Below are positions 52,583-57,247 of a stretch of 57,247 nt of DNA, piece by piece. Source of the stretch: CAZMRW01 sp964568805 (GTDB lineage: Bacteria; Pseudomonadota; Gammaproteobacteria; Methylococcales; Methylomonadaceae); contig CAZMRW010000015.1 in assembly GCA_964568805.1 (NCBI GenBank), positions 1 to 57,247 on the forward strand. Reading direction: 5' to 3'. The notes under the pieces are model-generated. The model worked only from the letters and a program-made list of their open reading frames with translations, ran no database searches and was not told the origin of the DNA. Made by a program: the position numbers and the translations under genes. Each line of letters begins with the position of its first letter. Position 1 is the stretch's first letter.

Positions 52583-53755
52583 ATGACACCCATTCAATAT
52601 ATCAATACGACTGAACAACTGGCTACGTTATGCGAACAGATTAACAAAGAACCCTGGATTGCTCTTGATACTGAGTTTTTAAGAGAAAAGACCTATTATC
52701 CCAAGTTTTGCCTATTGCAAATCGCAACGTCCGACTGGGTCGCCTGCATTGACCCATTGGCATTACCCGAATTGGATAACCTGTTTCGGGCAATCTATGA
52801 TCCTAAAATTATTAAAGTTTTCCATTCTTGTCGACAAGATTTGGAAATTTTTTATCAATTGACCGGAAAAGTACCCGAACCTATTTTCGATACCCAAATC
52901 GCCGCTCCGTTACTGGGATTTCAGGACAATCCGGGTTATGCGATGCTAGTGTCCAGTTTTCTAAATATTAACTTGAACAAGGCGCATACCCGGGCGGACT
53001 GGAGTAAACGCCCCTTATCCGAAGCGGAAATTCAATATGCGGCGGATGATGTCATCTATCTATGTCAGGTATATCAAATCATTGTCCAAAAGTTAACAGA
53101 CTTAGGACGAGCCGATTGGCTAAAACAGGATTTTGCCGAGCTCGCCAATCCCGATCTTTATCAGGTTCAACCGAAAAAGGCCTGGTATAAAATCAAGGGG
53201 ACGAACAAGCTGACAGGAAAACAGTTGTCTATTGTTCAATCCCTGGCCGAATGGCGAGAGAATGCAGCCCAGCATGAAAATCGACCCAAGAGCTGGCTCT
53301 TGCGTGATGAAATGATTTTTGATTTGGCTAAACTGCAACCGGAAACCGTGAATGACTTGGCGCAAGTACGCAGTCTCAACGAACGGACTGTCAATCGCTA
53401 TGGGGCAGCCTTGTGTCAATTAATATCGGCCGCAAAAAATCGCCCACCCATTTCTTTAAAAGAAAAAACCCGATTTGCGAAAAAGACTCAGCAACAGGAA
53501 GCTATTCTCGATATTTTGACCGCGATTGTCAGAATCCGGGCTGACGAAAACTCATTGAACCCATCCATTATCGCATCGCGAAAAGATCTGGAAACATTAC
53601 TGCTTGAAGAAGACGATGCCTGTCCGTTATTGCATGGGTGGCGCTTTACTATGGCCGGGCGGGAATTAGTCGGAATTTTGAACGGCGATTTGTTATTGGA
53701 GATAAAGGACGAAAAACTGGAAATAATCGAAAAAGAAAACTTGAAACCTGTTTAA
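52583..53755 (+). CDS. rnd: Rnd, ribonuclease D
   Basis: A 3-prime-to-5-prime exoribonuclease that trims tRNA precursors. 390 residues: a DEDDy exonuclease domain with ALDTEFLRE (Asp and Glu), a conserved Asp in FDTQIAA, and the final Tyr-Asp in YAADDVIYL, followed by an HRDC domain (about residues 212-295). Length and layout are typical. No downstream partner. Confidence 0.94.
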   Translation: MTPIQYINTTEQLATLCEQINKEPWIALDTEFLREKTYYPKFCLLQIATSDWVACIDPLALPELDNLFRAIYDPKIIKVFHSCRQDLEIFYQLTGKVPEPIFDTQIAAPLLGFQDNPGYAMLVSSFLNINLNKAHTRADWSKRPLSEAEIQYAADDVIYLCQVYQIIVQKLTDLGRADWLKQDFAELANPDLYQVQPKKAWYKIKGTNKLTGKQLSIVQSLAEWRENAAQHENRPKSWLLRDEMIFDLAKLQPETVNDLAQVRSLNERTVNRYGAALCQLISAAKNRPPISLKEKTRFAKKTQQQEAILDILTAIVRIRADENSLNPSIIASRKDLETLLLEEDDACPLLHGWRFTMAGRELVGILNGDLLLEIKDEKLEIIEKENLKPV

Positions 53756-54274
53756 TTGAGATTTCGTACTGCGAAGTGATGTGGTAACGGTATATGGTAT
53801 TCAGTTCCGTTGACCCTAAATCGAATTCATTGCGATAGGCTGAAAATAGTGTTCGCTGACGCCGTGATCGGTGCAGGTTGGATAGCCCTGGTGAGAACAT
53901 GAAAGCTTTGGTGTCAACCGAATCGGCATAGTTTATTGACAATTAAAAGAACTGAGAAGAGAATGATATTTTCGGTTAGTAAGCGCTCTATAATTAATCA
54001 TTCAGAACCATGATTGACTTGGCCCTTGATGCATACGCCGTTCGTCATGATCGTGCCATAAGGTTTGAAAGCCTCGACAATCTCTGCCAGAACGTTTTCA
54101 AACATTGTCGGGCCGGATCAATAGTTAACTATCCGGCATCGAGTTTTTACTGGATGTATTATTTAAATTTATAGTGAATAAAGATGCAATAGCATTCAAA
54201 CAGATATCGTTCATAGCCACATTCCGAAAATAGAACAATAAAGTGTTTTATCGACCGATAGAGGAGAAGCACTC
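53756..54274. other. Gene-poor stretch of about 520 bp
   Basis: Between rnd and the GH19 gene there is no long open frame. TTGACA at 53936 with GAGAAT 17 bp later could be a promoter, but it lies 330 bp before the next gene. A 35-codon minus-strand frame is listed separately. The rest shows no repeat or RNA-gene signature. Confidence 0.4.
53998..54105 (-). CDS. Possible 35-residue small ORF
   Basis: ATG to TGA, 35 codons, beginning MFENVLAEIVEAFKPYGT and ending with GQVNHGSE. It has coding-like composition but no visible ribosome site, and there is an in-frame stop shortly upstream. It may be a relic of a larger gene. No family recognised. Confidence 0.2.
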   Translation of the reverse strand: MFENVLAEIVEAFKPYGTIMTNGVCIKGQVNHGSE

Positions 54275-54823
54275 ATGGTTACCGAAGACATCGTGATGAA
54301 AATCATGCCCGATCTCAATCGATCTCGCTGCGAAGAGTACTTTCCATTCCTGCAACAGGCTATGGAAGAGTTTGAAATCAATACGCCGCTTAGGGAAGCC
54401 GCTTTCTTGGCGCAAATAGCGCACGAATCAGGCCAATTCAAATATCTGGAAGAGATTTGGGGGCCTTCCGATGCTCAAAAGCACTATGAGCCGCCATCGG
54501 AAAAAGCCCATGATTTGGGCAATACCCAGTCGGGCGACGGCAAACGCTTTAAAGGGCGCGGGGCGATTCAGCTGACCGGCCGGGCAAATTATAAAAAATT
54601 CGGTGAACAGCTAGGCCTGGATTTGCTGACTCATCCGGAATGGGCGGCCGACCCCCAGGTCGCATTTCGTGTTTCCGGGGCGTTTTGGAAATCAAAGGGC
54701 CTTAACGAACTGGCCGATCAAAGAAAATTCGAAACGATCACCCGACGCATTAACGGAGGTCTGACGGGACTGTCGGAGCGCCTTAAATTTTACAATCGTG
54801 CTAAACCCTTATGCGGTGCATGA
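54275..54823 (+). CDS. GH19 chitinase/lysozyme-like glycosidase
   Basis: 182 residues of glycoside hydrolase family 19, which cleaves chitin or peptidoglycan. The catalytic Glu lies in QIAHESGQF near residue 51. The region GRGAIQLTGRANYKKFG and a C-terminal TRRINGG complete the core. There is no signal peptide, as in phage endolysins, but no phage genes surround it. GAGGAG precedes the ATG at a good distance. Confidence 0.88.
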   Translation: MVTEDIVMKIMPDLNRSRCEEYFPFLQQAMEEFEINTPLREAAFLAQIAHESGQFKYLEEIWGPSDAQKHYEPPSEKAHDLGNTQSGDGKRFKGRGAIQLTGRANYKKFGEQLGLDLLTHPEWAADPQVAFRVSGAFWKSKGLNELADQRKFETITRRINGGLTGLSERLKFYNRAKPLCGA

Positions 54824-54926
54824 TTCTTCCAATAAAAGATCACTCTCATCGATTTGTTGCTCGCTGCATCTGGCCATATCGGATGCCATTTCCGAATCAT
54901 TTAATCTTGCCGGCATGACTCATACC

Positions 54927-55661
54927 ATGAAACGTCTTTTACTCTCTTTCCTGCTAACAATTGCCGCTTTAACACTGAGTAGTCCTGTATTCTCGGAAGA
55001 AGACCGGCGTTTTATCGATGAGTCAAAAATCCCTGTCGATGGATCTTCATTGACTGATTTTGTTCCGGTCGGGTGGATGATCGAGTCGACTATTCAAAAC
55101 GACTTAAATGGTGACGGTACCTCTGATGTTGTACTGGTCTTGATTGAAGACCAGCCGTTGACCAAAGAAAAGGACGTGCCCGTTACACGTTCTCGTGTCT
55201 TATTGATTCTACTCCAAACTAAAACCGCCAAGTTTCAACGGATAGCCGTTGCAAAGAAGCTGCTTCGATGCACTAACTGCTTTGGCGCGATGGCCGGCCC
55301 CGAGGGGGGAGGAGCGGATATCAAGGTTGTCAAAAGGGTCATTATTGTCGAAGAATTGTGGGGATCGAGGGAAACTGTAAGAACCCGATTTCATTTTCGC
55401 TATGATTCACGATATAAGCGTGTGTTATTAATTGGTGAAGATATCGAAAGCTTCGATCGGGCGACGGGATCGCGCCTGCGCAAAAGTAGTAATTTACTGA
55501 CCGGCATCCAACTGATTGAAGGCGACCGATACGATGAGAAGAAGAACCGGTTAACAAAAATCCCGACGAAGAAACGTCGTATACCCAAAACTAAGCGGTT
55601 TATCGAGGACATCGATTATGAGGAATACGAACGCCACGCGGATTCCTTGGCTGACAAGTAA
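54927..55661 (+). CDS. Exported protein with FG-GAP/calcium-loop-like segment
   Basis: 244 residues from the ATG at 54927, with a signal peptide MKRLLLSFLLTIAALTLSSPVFS. Alternative ATG at 54915. The mature part contains NDLNGDGTSDVVLVL, a calcium-loop-like DxNxDGxxD motif as in FG-GAP/VCBS repeats, then a short Cys pair (RCTNC) and a basic C-terminus. Probably periplasmic; no enzyme function recognised. It begins 103 bp after the GH19 gene and ends 47 bp before the S41 peptidase. Confidence 0.75.
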   Translation: MKRLLLSFLLTIAALTLSSPVFSEEDRRFIDESKIPVDGSSLTDFVPVGWMIESTIQNDLNGDGTSDVVLVLIEDQPLTKEKDVPVTRSRVLLILLQTKTAKFQRIAVAKKLLRCTNCFGAMAGPEGGGADIKVVKRVIIVEELWGSRETVRTRFHFRYDSRYKRVLLIGEDIESFDRATGSRLRKSSNLLTGIQLIEGDRYDEKKNRLTKIPTKKRRIPKTKRFIEDIDYEEYERHADSLADK

Positions 55662-55708
55662 CCGCAAGGGTACGGGCTATCTATTCGACAATGCCATGGT
55701 GACTTTTT

Positions 55709-56926
55709 ATGGGGAAAGGGATGAAGTGGCTTTTGGGCATGACGTTGTTCATCGTTATGATGGCGGCAAGTATTCTTTTTCTGCTCGGAGAAAATCAATC
55801 GGTTAAAAAGCATCCCGTCGTTTCCCCGGAAAAAGATTTTTGGTTAGAAAACGATGATATTTTGTTTTATCTGGAGGCAATCACCCAGATCAAAAATAAT
55901 GATTTATATGTGGAACCCGAAACAAAAAGGCGAGAGATTGTTCAGGATACGCTAAAATCCTATGTGGAACAAACGGATCCATTTGCTGCTTATATGAGTG
56001 CAGCCGAATTTGCTGCCTGGAAAAAATCTCAAGGCGATCAGTATGTCGGTATCGGCATGGAGATTGTAAAAGATCCGGATGGCCAGGTTATTTGCCTCCC
56101 TTATTCCGGCAGTCCCGCTGAAATGGCGGGAATCCGCTCCGGCGACAGGCTAATTGGCATTGACGGCGAGCCTGTTCAAGGTAGGTCAATACTGGCGATA
56201 AGTTCCATGGCAAGAGGCGGGCGTAATTCAAGCGTCAAGCTGTGGATCATGACCCGGATGGGGGAGCAGCAAAATATCAGTGTGAAACGTTCCCACGTTT
56301 CATTCGATTCCGTAACGGTCCCCCCGATTGACGATATCCCGGTGATCAAGATTGCCGCATTTACTCGCGACACAAAGGCAAAGCTGGAAAAAGCTCTGGT
56401 TGAAATTGACAAGAATAATCCCGTTGTCATCGATCTGCGCGCTAACGCTGGCGGCGACTTATCAACTGCCATTGATTCGGCAAGACTGTTTTTGGACAAA
56501 AATAAAAATATCGTATCGATCAAAACCCGACAGACTACAGAAAAATATGAAAGCAGTAATAAGGCCGCCTATTCCGATTCGCCTCGGCTATTTCTCTGGC
56601 AGGATGAAGGAACGGCCAGTGCCGCAGAGGTCTTTATTGCCGCATTAACCGGTAATCTTCGAGCCGTGTCCATCGGTAAGAAAAGTTTTGGAAAAGGCTC
56701 CAAACAGGAGATTTTCGAGTTGAGCGACGGCTCAGCTCTGTTTATCACAACCGGTTTTTTGCAATCACCGGGCGGACTTTTTTTTGACGGGGAGGGGCTT
56801 AATCCGGATTACCCGATCGAATCGAAAAATCCACAAGCGAAAGATTACCTGCTCAAGGTAAAAGAATTATTGACCAAGGAGGCAACTGTACCTTGTTCGG
56901 CGCAACCGGCTCTAGGATCCTGCTGA
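55709..56926 (+). CDS. S41-family C-terminal-processing-like peptidase
   Basis: 405 residues; one N-terminal membrane anchor or signal (about 6-25), a PDZ domain (about 100-190, with GSPAEMAGIRSGDRLIGI) and the S41 protease core. The Ser in EGTASAAEVF and the Lys in SFGKGSKQE are the expected Ser-Lys dyad. It is shorter than tail-specific protease Prc and closer in size to CtpA. The start may be the ATG at 55721, preceded by GGGGA. The substrate is unknown; it lies beside two other exported or wall-active proteins. Confidence 0.88.
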   Translation: MGKGMKWLLGMTLFIVMMAASILFLLGENQSVKKHPVVSPEKDFWLENDDILFYLEAITQIKNNDLYVEPETKRREIVQDTLKSYVEQTDPFAAYMSAAEFAAWKKSQGDQYVGIGMEIVKDPDGQVICLPYSGSPAEMAGIRSGDRLIGIDGEPVQGRSILAISSMARGGRNSSVKLWIMTRMGEQQNISVKRSHVSFDSVTVPPIDDIPVIKIAAFTRDTKAKLEKALVEIDKNNPVVIDLRANAGGDLSTAIDSARLFLDKNKNIVSIKTRQTTEKYESSNKAAYSDSPRLFLWQDEGTASAAEVFIAALTGNLRAVSIGKKSFGKGSKQEIFELSDGSALFITTGFLQSPGGLFFDGEGLNPDYPIESKNPQAKDYLLKVKELLTKEATVPCSAQPALGSC

Positions 56927-57035
56927 TGAAATAGTGGTGAAATTGTCCCTTTGAATCGATCGATAGCGTGATTAGAAATGCAAAGACCAAATGAAGCTCT
57001 TTCGGCATGACAAGACTGCTATGTAAATCATCAAT

Positions 57036-57062
57036 TTGACATTAGAAAGCGTCTCAAATAAT
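57036..57062 (+). promoter_or_regulatory. Candidate sigma-70 promoter
   Basis: TTGACA at 57036-57041 is a perfect -35 box. AATAAT at 57057-57062 matches five of six -10 positions at a short 15-bp spacing. It lies about 140 bp before the ATG at 57204 and could serve the gene cut by the right edge. Confidence 0.3.
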
Positions 57063-57203
57063 GGTCCATGCCATCACTCGATTGGAAACCGTTTATAAAT
57101 CAGTTTATGATTGTTCTCGGGCCGAATGCCGTATTCATTTAACCGCGGTTTTCTCAGTTTTTTACATTCTCACACGAACAGTTGATGAAGATATTAAAGA
57201 GTT

Positions 57204-57247
57204 ATGGAAAGCTATAGTTTTTATAGTTATCTAACAGCTGGCGTTGC
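57204..57247 (+). CDS. Start of a gene cut by the window edge, possibly PrsK-like
   Basis: Only 14 complete codons are visible (MESYSFYSYLTAGV). The FYSYL-x-A pattern resembles the N-terminus of PrsK-type histidine kinases from PEP-CTERM/exosortase (XrtA) clusters, which begin with a membrane helix of this type. AAGAG lies just before the ATG. The evidence is very thin; the next bases right of the window would settle it. Confidence 0.3.
   Translation, partial: MESYSFYSYLTAGV

Noticed and set aside
54275..54823. GH19 gene as evidence of a prophage
   Set aside because: No holin, tail, terminase or integrase gene and no attachment-site repeats were found nearby.
57061..57234. 57-codon plus-strand frame near the right edge
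   Set aside because: No ribosome site; its ATG overlaps the candidate -10 element and its end overlaps the better-supported start at 57204.

Overview
The window looks like a chromosomal segment of a gammaproteobacterial methanotroph or methylotroph (Methylococcales-like). The main reason is a lanthanide-type methanol dehydrogenase gene (xoxF) followed by its periplasmic partner xoxJ. Around them are typical gammaproteobacterial genes: class I adenylate cyclase, nqr genes, the amgK-murU / lptD-surA block, dbpA and rimO. No rRNA, tRNA, CRISPR array, insertion sequence or prophage was seen. All assignments come from reading sequence and translations; no database search was run.

Layout. 0.2-5.5 kb: a membrane-anchored pentapeptide-repeat protein and uvrA, both minus strand. 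5.8-9.7 kb, plus strand: lpxH, xoxF, a strong terminator, xoxJ. 9.9-11.3 kb: argH, minus. 11.4-23.3 kb is a glycogen island. On the minus strand lie glgB, glgA, an endonuclease/exonuclease/phosphatase-fold protein carrying two tandem CBM21-like glycogen-binding modules, and a PLD-fold protein. On the plus strand lie glgC, a GH57 glycosidase and malQ. 23.4-26.1 kb: a small exported protein, dbpA and a VOC protein, all minus. 26.5-32.3 kb, plus: a YidE/AspT-type transporter, a 1162-residue protein that I tentatively place with PPi-type PEP carboxykinases, and a small unknown. 32.4-33.9 kb: an HHH protein with a Pol-X-like N-terminus and a phosphoribosyltransferase. 34.0-39.3 kb: nqrA-B-C-E-F, with no nqrD. 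39.5-45.4 kb: cyaA, a SmbP-like His-rich protein, rimO and a multi-pass membrane protein. 45.5-51.7 kb: dodecin, murU and amgK on minus, diverging from lptD-surA on plus. 51.9-57.2 kb: a stand-alone DEAD-box-helicase C-terminal RNA-binding domain, rnd, a GH19 lysozyme-like enzyme, an exported FG-GAP-like protein, an S41 peptidase, and the possible first codons of a prsK-like kinase at the right edge.

How the genes fit together. XoxF/XoxJ supply periplasmic methanol oxidation. GlgC, GlgA and GlgB make glycogen from ADP-glucose, and GH57 plus MalQ can remodel alpha-glucans. Nqr genes link NADH oxidation to sodium pumping, if the missing NqrD is supplied elsewhere. AmgK-MurU recycle MurNAc, while LpxH, LptD and SurA serve lipid A synthesis and outer-membrane assembly.

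Most unusual points: (1) a CBM21x2-EEP fusion plus a PLD-fold protein inside a glycogen operon, a possible glycogen-targeted phosphoesterase system; (2) an nqr operon with nqrD cleanly absent; (3) the very large PEPCK-like protein beside a YidE-type transporter; (4) an orphan DeaD-type C-terminal RNA-binding protein; (5) a divergent glgB/glgC promoter region framed by a 9-bp inverted repeat.
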